A stretch of 64,000 bases of DNA from Onchidella celtica (taxonomy: Eukaryota > Mollusca > Gastropoda > Systellommatophora > Onchidiidae): positions 35,258,233-35,322,232 of the forward strand of contig OZ007571.1 in assembly GCA_963931925.1 (NCBI GenBank). The letters run 5' to 3'. Below are positions 1 to 12,117 of the stretch, piece after piece. Made by a program: the position numbers and the translations under genes. Position 1 is the first letter of the stretch, and the number at the start of each line of letters is the position of its first letter. Below the pieces are notes generated by a model, which saw only the letters and a program-made list of their open reading frames with translations, did not search any database and was not told where the DNA came from.

Positions 1-540
1 TCTTTGTAGTAAATGATGCCAATATAATTCTCCTTCCGTAGGGTTCCCATCCCCTCAGTGACCTCTGGGCGTGCTTGCTCAAGATGATCGCTACCCCTTC
101 TGTATGCTTTTTGTCCTCCCTTCCAGAATACAAAATCTTTTCCCCAGAATTAAGTTGTTTCAGTCCGGACTGTATCCAGCGGGTCTCGCTAACTCCAAGT
201 ATGTGCAGTCTGTATCGCCTCATCTCCATTGTAATCTGGGCACTCTTTCCTGCTTCATACATGGAGCGGACATTCCACGACGCAATCCGGAGTGACTTGT
301 TTGATGAAGGAGCAGTCGGGCCAGTGGAGTCCTTTCGGCTTTGTCCATTGTCCTTCATTGAATCTACAGGTGCAGATGCTCCCCCTTCTCCCAAGATAAA
401 AGACTGATTTAAAGTATTTGCTTGTGTTTCTGTAACTGGTTTATTTTTACAGGGTGGGTAGTTGGCCCACCGCCAACTGGCTCTTCTCGGGAGACCAGGA
501 CCTTTGCACCTTTAGTCGCCTCTTACGACACGCAGTATCA
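1..540 (-). mobile_element. 5' end of an RTE-type LINE, endonuclease domain start, cut by window edge
   Basis: On the minus strand a frame open to the left edge begins near position 390. It has a polar Ser/Gly/Lys-rich lead and then the start of an exonuclease-endonuclease-phosphatase fold: ASWNVRSMYEAGK near 270-230, then a segment ending in LGVSETRW (about 190-170). The N of WNVR and the E of SETRW are the metal-binding positions of APE-type LINE endonucleases. This arrangement is typical of RTE-like elements, often annotated as craniofacial development protein 2-like. The minus-strand sequence before it (about 540-410) resembles the 5' leader often seen in such elements, including CGTAAGAGGCGACTAAAGG. 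Reverse transcriptase would lie outside the window. The plus-strand frames at 71-407 are antisense shadows. Confidence 0.8.
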
Positions 541-678
541 CGTCAGATGTATTCTTTGCTGTCCCTCTTACTGTACACAGTGCCAAATATGAAAAACAAA
601 GAAAACGAAACAAAACAAACAATTGGATACCTGTGCAATGCTTTTGGTCTGTTACATGTAATTATTTTACACTCAACA

Positions 679-1402
679 GGCGAAGGGCGGCAAACGAAAC
701 GAAGTCCCACGACCAGTCCCACACAAATGAGAGTGAATGCAGACGTGACAGATCAGGTGTACAAGTTTCTTCAAAAGAAGTTTTCTAACTCTGAACTCAG
801 ACGAATGTCTGTTCCCGACGCCGAACTTCTTCAACTCGCGGGACGGTCCAGAAATGAAAGCTTTGGCAGACGACAGTCGATGAGTGCTAACTCCTCCCTG
901 AGCCACAGCAAGCGAAGTTGCTTGGTAAATTCACCACAAGGGCGTCGGACTTCTATGTCAGGAGACCAAAATCACAGAGAGGTCCAAAAAGACAGTGCCG
1001 TAACGTCCCCAGTGATTCGAAGTGCAAGATCACCGCGATATAGTGGCGGAAGCAGGTCCGTTACTCCAACTGCCTGCTTGCGATCGCAGAAAAACCCACC
1101 CGGAGACATCTCCGAAACAGCAAGTACCACATCTAAGAAGACAAAAGACGAACGAAGTTACAGTTGGGCACCCGATGTCAGTCACACACAGAAACCGCAC
1201 AGGTGTGGCCAAATTCAGGACCGTGTGTCATTTGCTTCAACGACTCGCTGATGAATATCGACATCACTCCACAGCCATGATGTACGAAGAGCTGAGATAC
1301 TGTACGTATCTCCGAATACCCAGTCGTTACATACCCGAGGAGCTTCAAAACTGTGATGTCGCTTCCATTTTCGCGAAAGATAAGCCGAATGGTAATGGTT
1401 AA
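679..1402 (+). pseudogene. Ser/Arg-rich exon-like reading frame with one frameshift
   Basis: A polypyrimidine-poor but plausible acceptor (acactcaacag) ends at 678-679. The frame that follows (to about 1250) is rich in Ser, Arg, Thr and Pro, with many RRxS-type and SP sites. An ordered helical stretch near its start contains VTDQVYKFLQKKFS. After about 1190 coding character moves by one base to another frame, which reads on through QRLADEYRHHSTAMMYEELRY to a stop at 1400-1402. The change lies at or near a CACACACAG run (1190-1202). It is therefore either a slippage frameshift (pseudogene or assembly error) or two exons whose junction I cannot place. I do not recognise the family. It could be the last exon of a host gene whose other exons lie to the left, beyond the LINE fragment. 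The frame's nominal ATG at 454 lies in LINE/intron sequence and is not believed. Confidence 0.4.
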
Positions 1403-3620
1403 AACATCACTGCTGTTTTCAGGTCTCTGTCGTGGTACTGTGGATCCAGTATTGTAACTTAGAGACTGAGTCACGCTGCCCCCTGTCATTGAAAAACAGC
1501 TTCTAATTCTGACTTGCCTATGGTGGCACTATCATTACGTCATCAAAATTTTATTTCACACCATGTAGCAGATCATTTACGCGTGTAGTAATGACAAATT
1601 CCACGTCACATGTCTGAATGTTTGGAGGCTATGATTGTTCTTGAAATACAGTAGACTGAAAATGACTCATGACCTGTCCACAGGGACCGCAAATAAGCAT
1701 TGTGGAAACAAAAGGCCCTCGACTCAAATGCCGTTTTACAATTACGTAATGCACAATGTACCGTATCTTGTGTAGGACTTGGAGACAGCCAGTAAATTTA
1801 TGACTCATGATTTGCCCACAGTAACAGCAAGTAAAAAAAGCATCGTGGAAACAAAAGAATTACGATTACACAACGTACAATGTACCGTACATTGCGTGGT
1901 ACTAGGAGATAACCATTAAAATTTATTTTCTACAAGCTGGGATGTTTTGATACTGGCAACAACCTACATCATTATGTTCAGGTAGATGACATACGGTACA
2001 CAACACTTGCGGGAAATGTAAGGAAATGTAACAGTAACGCCAAATACAGGTACACTGTATGACTCACAACAATCTCATTTATAATATACACTTTGACTAG
2101 ATCTATCTGTTAGTGCCTCCCATTAATTAAAAAGCAACGCCAAAATTATTTGCAAAACAGAGTAGCAAACAGGCCAGTGTTTCAAATCAATATATTTTAT
2201 ATGTCTTCCCCAGTGAAGTCTTTATCGTATGGCGTTGTAAACTAGGCTACATCACACGTCTGTAGTACAGTGGGCAACCATGTTTAACGACACTGCTAAT
2301 AACGAGACCTTTGCCAACAGCGAGAACATCTTAATTCCCGTTTTTTCTGCTAATCTGCCATATGAACTACATACATGTAATAAAATACTCAATGTATGCT
2401 CTTTGTCTACTGTGGGCTTCCTGACCGCATGCCCACACTCCGTGTGTCACAAACACGTGCCCAGGCTGTTCCATTCTTTGAATAATACAGCACGAGAAAC
2501 TATGGAAAAAAAACTTTCGTCGGTTTCTAACGTTTACATCAGACTCTCCCATAATTTGATCGAAACATGGCTACCAACAGCATGAAAAAAAAAAAAAAGC
2601 ACGATATGAATGCCCAGATCTACCGTCAGTCTGATATTAGTTATTACGTTAATGTCATATGCGTTGACGTACAGGACATGCTAGCAAGGGGGGTAACCAT
2701 AAAAAAAATAATGGCATATATTTTAAACCTTTGCCTTGCTTTTTAGACTCTTTCCTGGAATAGTGAGACCTCGGGTATAACGAGACATTTTTGGTGGAAC
2801 ATGACCTCTTGTTATAGCCTAGTTCCATTGCAATTGGTTATGCGCCTCGTGATGTTTGGAATTCCTTCACCAGTCATGATAAAAAGAGAGAGAGAGAAAA
2901 AAAGATAGTCATTTACTAGGATCTTAATAATATCTGACTGAATATTTTTATTAAGTGCTCAGCACGGTCTGCAAGTCTTGTTTGTTTATTCATAAATATA
3001 CTACATGTATGGTAGTTTTTGGAAATACAAAATGAGTTTTAATTATGTAAACTACATGGCATGTAAATCTGTGTCATTTTGACACTTTTGAATAAATTGC
3101 ATGGGTCATTAAATCAAACAGGACAGTTAAAAACAATAAACCATTCTGACTGAAATCACATCCTATTGTTTGTTTCCATGGACTGATGTTTACATGTGTA
3201 TTTTATTTTTCAGAATGATGGTGAATTTTTGTCTCTCATTTTAAAAAGTGCACAGCCAAAGCCTTGCAATTACATGTATATAAAAATAATTATGTACATG
3301 GTATGTATTATGCATAATTTATTTCTGATCTTCGTGTAGTTCAATCATTATAATAATATTATGCCCAGTACATTGCTAACTAGCTTGCCAAGAACAGAAA
3401 CTTTTGTGCCAAAGGTTTTGCAATTGTACATGTATGTGTTTGGCTGATACATAATGTATTTTTATACAGAACAACTAACACTCACTAACGATAATACGTG
3501 TATTACAAATACAACACACACACAAGCACACATACTCACGCAGAGTTTGTAAAATCAGTTTCAGTAAGTTTCAGTCAATGGAGGGAGGCGCACACACACT
3601 GGATGTTATATGTTGTATGA
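1403..3620. other. Non-coding, AT-rich stretch
   Basis: No coding frame is convincing here. The frames at 2280-2585 on both strands have no recognisable motif and end in a poly-A tract (2583-2597). A weak direct duplication is visible: the segment around 1690-1790 resembles that around 1800-1915, sharing blocks such as 'gtggaaacaaaag' and 'cgtacaatgtaccgtac'. A short CA-rich run lies at 3515-3540. Confidence 0.5.
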
Positions 3621-3623
3621 CTG

Positions 3624-3786
3624 AAGCTGAGTTTTCATGTGTACGGAAACGTCAAAAACTCTCAAAGTAGTGAATAGAAAGACTGCTTTCTTATTGTGTC
3701 ATTTCCGTCCACATGAAAACACTTTCTTTTAGTTTTTTACTCCTTGGTGAATTTTTGCCGTTTCTGTATACATGAAAACAGATTGC
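3624..3786. repeat. MITE family A, copy 1 (about 165 bp)
   Basis: The ends are inverted copies of each other: gttttcatgtgtacggaaac at 3631-3650, and at 3758-3780 a near match on the opposite strand (one to three differences). The interior is non-coding. A second copy with the same ends lies at 19367-19508. No clear target duplication was found, so the superfamily is not assigned. Confidence 0.6.
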
Positions 3787-6700
3787 GACTACCAAGAATT
3801 GGCATTCTACAGTATTTTGAACCCAACACAATTATTGTTGTTGTTGTTATTGTGTCTTGACCAAATAAGAAAAACATAATTTTCACACTGTCTCATCAGG
3901 CTGAAAAAACAACAACAAAAACAAACCATAGATCAGGTTGTCAGCCGTTGTGAAGTCCATTAGTCACTGAAAAGTTTCCAGGTAAAGTACTGAACAGTGT
4001 AAATTAAATTTATGTTTCGTCACCATATACTGCCACTGTTTGACATAGGGGATAGGCCCAACCATTAAACAGATGACATCTCATTGGCTGTCATTGACAC
4101 AAAGATCCGCTAATCATTCAGCAAAATTCTTCACACGTATATCGGACTGACTTTTTTTATTTACCGGTAGTTCTGCAGTAACAGCACGGGTAAACCAGCA
4201 GGTTCACAAGTCTCTGTTAAAAGTTAGATAAAATCTTTTTACAATATTGATGTGAATGTGAGATTCCATCGAATTGATTTTACATTACCTTCTTCTAAGG
4301 GGGGGGGGGGGGGGGGACATAATTACATGTATGTATAGACCGGGGTCATATTAATTTTATTGATGATTGAAGAATTCTGCAATGTAGGGGAAATTTGTAG
4401 GTGGTGTTTTTGTTAATGTTAATTTAATGCTATCGCCTCGCATGCCTCTGAAAGAAATTAAAGAGTATAAAAATGAAAGGTTTCAACTTATGGCATAACT
4501 TTTTTTTAACCCTCTTTAATGAACAACTGAGTAATTTAACCAAAACCAAATCAGTTTCTGTCACAAATATACAAGCAACTAGGAGAATGCAATTAGAATG
4601 TTGACCTAGAATGTTGTTGGTTATATGTTCAAGACAGCACATTTATAGCTGATAATAAAGGAACAAATATACATGTCATGATAAAGCAATTTTTTATTGC
4701 CTGAACAATCACATGAAAGTACTACATGTAGTATGTAAGAAGAGAACTGATAAATAAATCAGAATTTTAAAAATCATACATGTAAAATTACACATATAAT
4801 GGCTGTTGAGACTGAAAGGCTTCAAACACTGAATTCTGGTACAGATTGTAGGCCCTGTAACGCATAATTATCAATCTATGACCTATGGCGGGATTCACAT
4901 ACATATATAAATGAATATGATTTAAGTACTATAAGTCAGGACCTAGCCTGATTTACAGTAGGTGGTCCAAACTGCTCCCCTACAAGGGCGAAATCCCGTT
5001 TTGGCACAAGTTTAGGCCAATATTACAAGGCTAATACCTTTGTGTGTTCATGTAAAGCAGCATATCAAACAAAGTTCAATTCTTCCTCTGTCAAAATATA
5101 CAATCTTTTGTTTTGTTTAATGTGTGCAGCTGCGTGTTTTTACTGCTTGAACAAGACAGTCTTGCTGTTTTTGCTCTGAGCCGTGCGTACGGATTTGACC
5201 CCCTCATTAAAAATGATCGCAGAGCAGCTGATTTAGCCCACGTGTTCGAAAATAACTCAGACAGAAAGCCAGATAAATGAGGTTTAATACAATGTATTTT
5301 TCATTGTGTTTTGAGTTATAATTCCTTCAAAAATCACTTGTTGAAAACTTTGTTGACCGAGAAATTGGCGGAAACTTTAATAGATCAGGATCAAAATTAA
5401 ATGCAAATGAACCTCAGGATTTGTATTATAAGGGTATGCCAAAGTCAGACATGGGGCATGTTTCGGCATGGGGTGCTGACTGTTTTTATAGACCCACCAC
5501 TACTCGATTTTGTAAACTTTGTCTGACTCTCAGTGCGAAGTCAATGGCGGAACACGGTTGACCTCCTTTTCAATTAAAAAAAACAAACAAACATTATTTT
5601 TATCTCCCTCATAAGAGTTCACAAAAAACTGACATCAGATGAAGTTTGATGACTAAAAAAAGTAAAATGAGATGCTTGTATAATACTTGTACCCCTCGAA
5701 AAAAAATTGAGGGGAGTGTACGCCCCCTTGACTTTGAAAGTGAGAACTTTCAATGTCGTGACCCAATAAACCAGTCAAAGTTTGACTATCGTGCAATTTG
5801 CAAAAGGTAACAAATTCATGACATTTTTTTCACTTTTTGAAAAAGCCATAACTTTCAAAGCCTCTAGGTCAGAACAATAAATTTGGATCAAAATTCTTGG
5901 AAAAGCAAGCTCCATCAGATTAGACAATAGCTGATGGGTTATGATAAAAAGTAAAAATCAGTTTGGACTACCTTTTTGCAGCGTATACCTTGAAAAGCAA
6001 AAATCTATTTAATTTATCTCAGACGGCATTTCTTAACCCTTTAAAGCCTGTCTCCCTGAACACTCGTGTCTTGTGGCTTTCTTTCTTTCCCACAATTCAT
6101 GTTTGATTTCACAGACCTAGCAGCATTGGTGGGACAACGAAGATCTATGGAATTAGCCAACAGAGACTAAGTTGGACACTGGGCCTTTCAAGGTCTATTT
6201 GGATATTATAATCATGTTAGGTATTTAGAGCTTCTAGATTTCACAAACAGAATTAAACAGTTCCATATTCATTTTATTACATTGATACAATTCTCAAAAG
6301 TTTATTTCTGAAAACAGTTTTGTAAATTTATAAGTACCATATAAATTTTTTAAAAGTTTTCAAATAAAGTTGTAGATCCAGTTGGACATAAGCAGATATT
6401 TATTAAGCTCAACCTGAATATAAAAAATAAAAGTGACTGACTCTTCACAATACATACATAACAATAATGTGCATTATTTAATGGTCTAGGTTTGCTGTGA
6501 GCTTCAGTTAATGGCTCAACCAAATAATTACAATAGGCAAAAGTAAAATAAATTCGATACATTTAGCAAGAAATTTCATATTCATTTGTAAGGGCCAGTG
6601 GTTAGCCAAGTCTATGCCAGTGATCAGCGTAGATCTGTGTTCTTGGTGCCCTATCCTGATGATGTTAAATTTTCTTTTGCAAAAAAAACAAAACTAGTCT

Positions 6701-9700
6701 TAGCCATGTTCAATCTGTGCCCCTCACAGTACTCATAGCTCAGCATTTTCTCTCAAGTCTCAGTGACAGACTTTGACTAAAGCATCAATCAATACCATAA
6801 ACAATCCAAGAACCTAATTATACCCTGTTTCTGCTCTGGCACTGTATGCCACATTTCACAGATAAAATATGTGCAGTAACTAATGGCAAAAACTAGAGCA
6901 CAGAATTTCTAGGGTTTCCACCTAAAGGTAGAACAGTGCACCAGAGATGATATTATAATAATGCATAGCAACTGAATTCACTGCCCTGTCTGTGACAAAG
7001 GACACTGAAAATAAACATCAAAGGGATTCAATCACATAAACAGTAATTAATAATGGCGGTAAAAAAAATCCAAAAAAAATCAGGACTTCTACACAGTGTG
7101 CTGAATAAAAAAACAAAAACCAACTCACTAAAATGAAGAAGAAAATCTGTGTATCCAGCTAAAACTGAAAGCAAAGGTAATTAATATTAAGCAGCATGTA
7201 CAACAAACAATATGAATAAAGATGTAAGAAAAAAATCTACCAGTACTTGTACTTCTTATAAAAAAAGAAATATCACTCCTTTCATATGTCCTGTGATAGT
7301 CTCTATGAACAATACATCATCAATTCCAAACTTTCGTTCATGAATGGCACTGAAACAGTCTTTTCCCTCATATAATTATTCTTACAACACCAGTATAATC
7401 TTCAGATTCAACTGGTTTTAAAAGTGGCGAAAGTGTTTCTGATGCTGTTTGTTTTAAAAAGTGTCACCTTGTTTCAGTAAAATAAATTACATACATTGTA
7501 CTTACCACAACCTCAGGCAAGAACTTACGCAACAACTTACACGAGTCTCACCATATCTAGCAGTAACGCACTACTAAGACAATGACTGAAATCATGTGAA
7601 TTGAAATATGTGCCTCATTTATCAAATGTACTGGACTAAGGCAAGAACATCTGTTTGAGCATTTTACAGACATGTTCAATACGGGGTGAAACAGACCAAA
7701 ACTGATGTAGGTGCCAGACTGGTTGCTCACCGCCCATAAATTTTGCTCCACACCAGCACTACCTTGGTCTATTTCACCCTAGTAAATGTCATGAAATTTT
7801 AAAGTGTTCATGCTTTGGTTGCTGACAGCTCCCTAAGCATGGGTGCAAGTTCAAGAAAGGCATTAGGCAATTTGTCTGAAACACTGGAAGAATGATGATC
7901 ACAAAACTGAACAACCTTGCTGGTCTACATAAATTGACAGAAATCTAAGGTTCAAGAAAAATAGACACCTCAATATTCTTGAATTATTTGTATAATTTAA
8001 GCATGGAGGGAAATGTTAGCCAAAATACAGTCTGCCTGCAAGTGTAGTATCAGGAATTTTGATCTGCTGCAAACTTTCACCCATGCCCATCCGATAGAAC
8101 ATTCAAACATAATACTGTGCTGTGCCTGAGCATATTTCACTACTAATGACAAAATGTGACCAACTGACCATCTCTCTGCAGACAGACATAAAGTGATGCA
8201 ACACCTAATCATATACTGTAGAGTAGCTCTTGACTGTTCTATTATTATCTGTAAAAATTCTGTATCAAATGATGATACACCCCGACACTGGCAGTATGTA
8301 TAAGCTAAATAATAATAAAGATAAGCTAAATAATAATAAAGAAATGGTTCAAAAAAATTTGATACAATTTTAACTTAATTCAATCAATCAGATTCAATGG
8401 CACAAACAGTTTGCGTGGACATCATAGATCATACATACATATTATTTGTATATTGCATGTGAAAAGTATTCGTGTAGAAAACATTGCATTATTCATACAT
8501 GCTTTCATTTGACAACTACAATTTTTTAAAGCATTCCACCCATAGAATAATATGTTTAAACAGAAAAATCATCATACATTTTTGCCAACAACAATAAAAA
8601 AAATGTTAAAGGGGATAGTAGGTCAGTAGATGGCAGGTAATAGTACATGTAATACTACCTGGCTGGCTCAAAGGTGAGCAATTAACCATTCTGAGGAGCG
8701 CCATACTTGTTTGGCGGTCATCCAACCAAATCATGTGAAAATGTGTCAACATGCTGGGAATGCATAACATAAAATGATATACTAAAATTATAAAAAAGCC
8801 CCCCCCCCCCCCCCCAACATTGAAGAAATCAGCATAGTTGACATGCTTGGGTTTTTTTCTAACATTGACAATAGATAATCAGAATGACTTTCCCCCTTTC
8901 CCCAAACTGGGATAAATGTATAGGAACGAGGTGTGTGGTGGGCCACAATAACTGTTAGTGGTAGCTGAAGGTAAAAAAAAAAAAAAAAAAGTGGCTTTTA
9001 GTTTTCATCCCATGTTTGCACCCATCTGTACACTGTTTAGAGCTCATATTTGTAAACTTATGATCTGGAACAGCTTACCATTATAATGTTGATTTTATTT
9101 TACAATTAAATGTGATGTAGCATCTCCCAGTCAAAGTAATCCATGGCACAGTGGTTGTAAAATAACCTAAAAAATAAGTAGTGCTTTAAAATCAAAACAC
9201 TTACATGTACTTCAAGCTAAAATGTGGACAAATGAGCTTAGCAGCACACCTTGAAATGCCCCTTTGTGAATGTCAGACTAAAATAGTTGACAGCCAGTCA
9301 TATCACTTGGCAGAACAGTTAATTGTTGGGACATCCTGGTCCAGCGTATTGGTTGAATGAGTGACAGCTCACCATCCAGCTTACTATACGCACACAAAAG
9401 TGAATTAACATATCACAGTGTTTAATGTACTGCTGTCATGAAAGCCCAATGCATTAATTCTGTACACGTAAAAGAACCAAAAAGAAAAAATGCAATAAAA
9501 AGACAACTTACAAGAATTAAAAATGATTTAACAGTGACGAACAATTATATAAAATGGTAATACATGAATTCACAAAAATACATACCAGTATCTTAATGTA
9601 GCACAATCAGTTACTGTTTTTTTCAACTGTGTGCTTCAGCAAGTAAAAAAAAAAAAAAAAGATTCCTTACATTCATAATCTTTTCACCGTTACAAAGGTA

Positions 9701-10319
9701 GTCTGGCAAAAACCGTAATGTCCATTGTTCTAGTTTTGAGAAATCTTCAATTTTATTCACCAATTATCCTCTTTATTTGACAAATAAATGAACCTACATT
9801 TTTTTTTCAACATAAATTGTCGGATTTGACCAAAACTATAAGTCATAATGGATCTCCCCTTGACAAGTTTCCTTAGGCTCAACTTACCTCAGAAAATTAA
9901 AAATGGTATTTAGCGGTTTTTGCCTTTGCACCCGTTATATGTATAATATTTAGTGTTAAATGTAACAGACCAACAATACCCTTGAGGGTACCTTGCCGTC
10001 ACTGAAGCAACCGACTAATCAACATCCAAACCTTATCATTTCATTTTGCACCTTAACATCCCACGCTATGTAGCTCATGCTTGTCTACTTGAAAGAAAGA
10101 ATAGCGCAGCAGTGTGTGCTGGGCGTTTTGTTTAGTTAGCAGACATGATTTGGTCAGGACGGGGCAAACAATCTTTATTCACGTTTTGAAATGTAACGAG
10201 TGTCCTGAAATGTGAATTTGTGACTGACGATTTTCCCCAAATTTGCCCATCTTGCGGAAGAAGCAAAAAATTTCACGAAAGTAGAAAGCAAAATTCTGTT
10301 CATGCATGTTACATGTATA
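3787..10319. other. Long non-coding stretch, AT-rich
   Basis: No coding region can be supported in 6.5 kb. Visible items: poly-G at about 4301-4316, poly-C at about 8800-8815, several poly-A runs, and a small tandem duplication at 8305-8341 (unit about 19 bp, 'gctaaataataataaagat'). A stretch at 5840-5940 has a diverged copy at 57775-57890 (shared blocks 'aataaatttgg' and 'aaaagcaa'). Short frames at 6350-6562, 7557-7751 and 7997-8212 (-) lack motifs. Part of this could be intron or 3' flank of the minus-strand gene ending at 10459. Confidence 0.5.
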
Positions 10320-10325
10320 TTTATT
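10320..10325 (-). promoter_or_regulatory. Candidate polyadenylation signal AATAAA
   Basis: On the minus strand AATAAA occurs about 135 bases after the stop codon of the ADP-ribosyltransferase-like gene ending at 10459, a normal 3' UTR distance. Assigned by position only. Confidence 0.4.
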
Positions 10326-10458
10326 ATACTTGATACTAAATCACATATTTGCCCAGTAGCTTCATTATGATCATTTCTGCTAGAAGATAGCTACGTACAA
10401 ATGAATTCACAAGTGTGAACTTAATCTGTAGGCTAGAGTTTGCTTTCTGTGATCATAT

Positions 10459-12117
10459 TCAATAAAATATGACACAACAAATATTCTCAATACAACCAAA
10501 TCTATCCCCATATTCTTCATCCCTTATGCACAACTGCATATTGGCTGCATCCTCCTTTCCATCAAACCCTGCAGGAGGTTTACCAGCCCTGACCTCCCTG
10601 GGATTAACGCATTTAGGTCCTCTCACAAAAGATATGCCTTTCAACAGTTTTCTCCGCATCTTACCGTTATCATATTCTCTCCGACAGAGACCTATAACAT
10701 CTGTCCATTTCTGTTCATCGGAATTTAAATCTAAACCATTTTCCTCTTCAAACAGGGTTTTTGGAACTTTGAAAACAACAACAGCATGGTGATCTCCCCT
10801 GCCTGCTTTGCCCCAATTTTTGGCATTTCCAAATACTTCAGAAACACTGAAACCATCACCACTGGAAAAATCTTGCCCATGTTTTCCTTCACCTAACTTT
10901 AACCCACTCTGAAGAATTGAGCTTGCATGAACATGCGTTGTTCCATGGAAAAATAATTCACTATCTTTCTCATCCCTCTGCTGCGTCTGCATTTGCAAAA
11001 ACTCTTCAATTATTTTTTTGCTTTTCTCTCCATTTGAAACATTTATCATATCAACTTCCCAGAACTTTTCTAGAGAGGCTAAAGAATCCTCTGGTTCTGG
11101 TCGCCAGTCCAGTGTAACAGGGTATTTGAAAAACTCATCTACAACCTGGTCATTACATGGATACCGTGGGCGGCTGGAAAAGAGCGGATGGTAAGAAAAT
11201 ATGTAATCAAAATATCTCATGGCCCAAAATGATGGTATCTGTAAATCAATCAAATCATCAGGAATAGCCTCAGAAATGGTTTGAGCCCGCTGCCTGGTAA
11301 ATCCAAGTTTCTGCAGATTTTCAATCAAACCCTCATGCCCTAATGTTTGATTATTACAGCATTCTGCTTGCAATTCATTTTCGGTATTTTCAATAAACCT
11401 TTCCAAGAAATAGAAATCACACTGATGATTCCTTGCATCCACATCAAGTGCTTGAAGAAAACGTGCAAAGTTATCACCCATGCCAAGGATATCACACATG
11501 ATATCTTCTTCTGTTGTTTGAAGTTCATGTTTATGATTAAAAAAAAGCTTGTGAAGCTCTCCAACCTTCAGCTGAGACTTCATGCGACAAATCTTTTCTT
11601 TCACAGCCTTGAGTTCTTCAAGTGATGGAAGATGAAAGCTGACATCCAAATTCTGTGCTGTGTAATACTCCATGATTCTATCCACAATCTGTTTAAGTTC
11701 TTCCAGACTGGTTTTCAGTTGTGTGAATTTTGTGACAAGTCTAGTAGTGTTGCTTTCTTTGCTCTGAAGTTCTAAGGCTGCCTGTAACTCCTGTGCAACA
11801 GCATTCCTTAATTTTTGACCAAAGACAGATCCTAAAGCAATCAAACTTAAAACTTCCCGGCTACTGGTGGGTTGGCTCCCTGACAGCTGGCGGCGGTTTC
11901 TTCTGCTTTCTTGCTCTACTGTAACAAATGTTACTGATACTTTAATTATAATGTGCCACTCCACTGGTCTTAGTTTAACAAGTAATTTCAAGTCCGCAAT
12001 GTCATACAAGGTCTTCCAGCATGTTTGTAGTACAGGAGCCACCTGCCTGAGGTAAGGATCAGCACTCACCAAACTGTCCCCTGTTTGTGAGCCACAAGCC
12101 ATCATCTTGAAACTGCT
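10459..12117 (-). CDS. DUF3990-type ADP-ribosyltransferase-fold protein, copy 1, Tyr replaced by Ser
   Basis: One uninterrupted coding exon of 548 codons from the ATG pair at 12105/12102. The exon starts at 12117 after a good acceptor (ttttgttttccgcag). The longer open frame to 12174 only adds translated polypyrimidine tract and is rejected. Residues 1-90 are variable. About 90-290 is charged and helical with no recognised domain. The C-terminal 170 residues look like the DUF3990/PARP-like ADP-ribosyltransferase fold: FFHGT (385-389, His387), a Gly/Ser-rich SSGDGF followed by Ser420 where the family and the paralogue at 40431 have Tyr, a W-T-D-V strand near 467, GP near 497, and QLCIRDEEY near 525-532 with Glu531 as candidate catalytic acid. 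Known for the fold: H-Y-E residues bind NAD and catalyse transfer, so loss of Tyr may mean altered or no activity. No signal peptide is visible, so it is probably intracellular. A 5' non-coding exon must lie upstream. Substrate unknown. Confidence 0.72.
   Translation of the reverse strand, partial: SSFKMMACGSQTGDSLVSADPYLRQVAPVLQTCWKTLYDIADLKLLVKLRPVEWHIIIKVSVTFVTVEQESRRNRRQLSGSQPTSSREVLSLIALGSVFGQKLRNAVAQELQAALELQSKESNTTRLVTKFTQLKTSLEELKQIVDRIMEYYTAQNLDVSFHLPSLEELKAVKEKICRMKSQLKVGELHKLFFNHKHELQTTEEDIMCDILGMGDNFARFLQALDVDARNHQCDFYFLERFIENTENELQAECCNNQTLGHEGLIENLQKLGFTRQRAQTISEAIPDDLIDLQIPSFWAMRYFDYIFSYHPLFSSRPRYPCNDQVVDEFFKYPVTLDWRPEPEDSLASLEKFWEVDMINVSNGEKSKKIIEEFLQMQTQQRDEKDSELFFHGTTHVHASSILQSGLKLGEGKHGQDFSSGDGFSVSEVFGNAKNWGKAGRGDHHAVVVFKVPKTLFEEENGLDLNSDEQKWTDVIGLCRREYDNGKMRRKLLKGISFVRGPKCVNPREVRAGKPPAGFDGKEDAANMQLCIRDEEYGDRFGCIENICCVIFY

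Noticed and set aside
71-407. Plus-strand frames of 74 and 110 residues at the left end
   Set aside because: Antisense of the LINE endonuclease frame, which has recognisable motifs on the minus strand.
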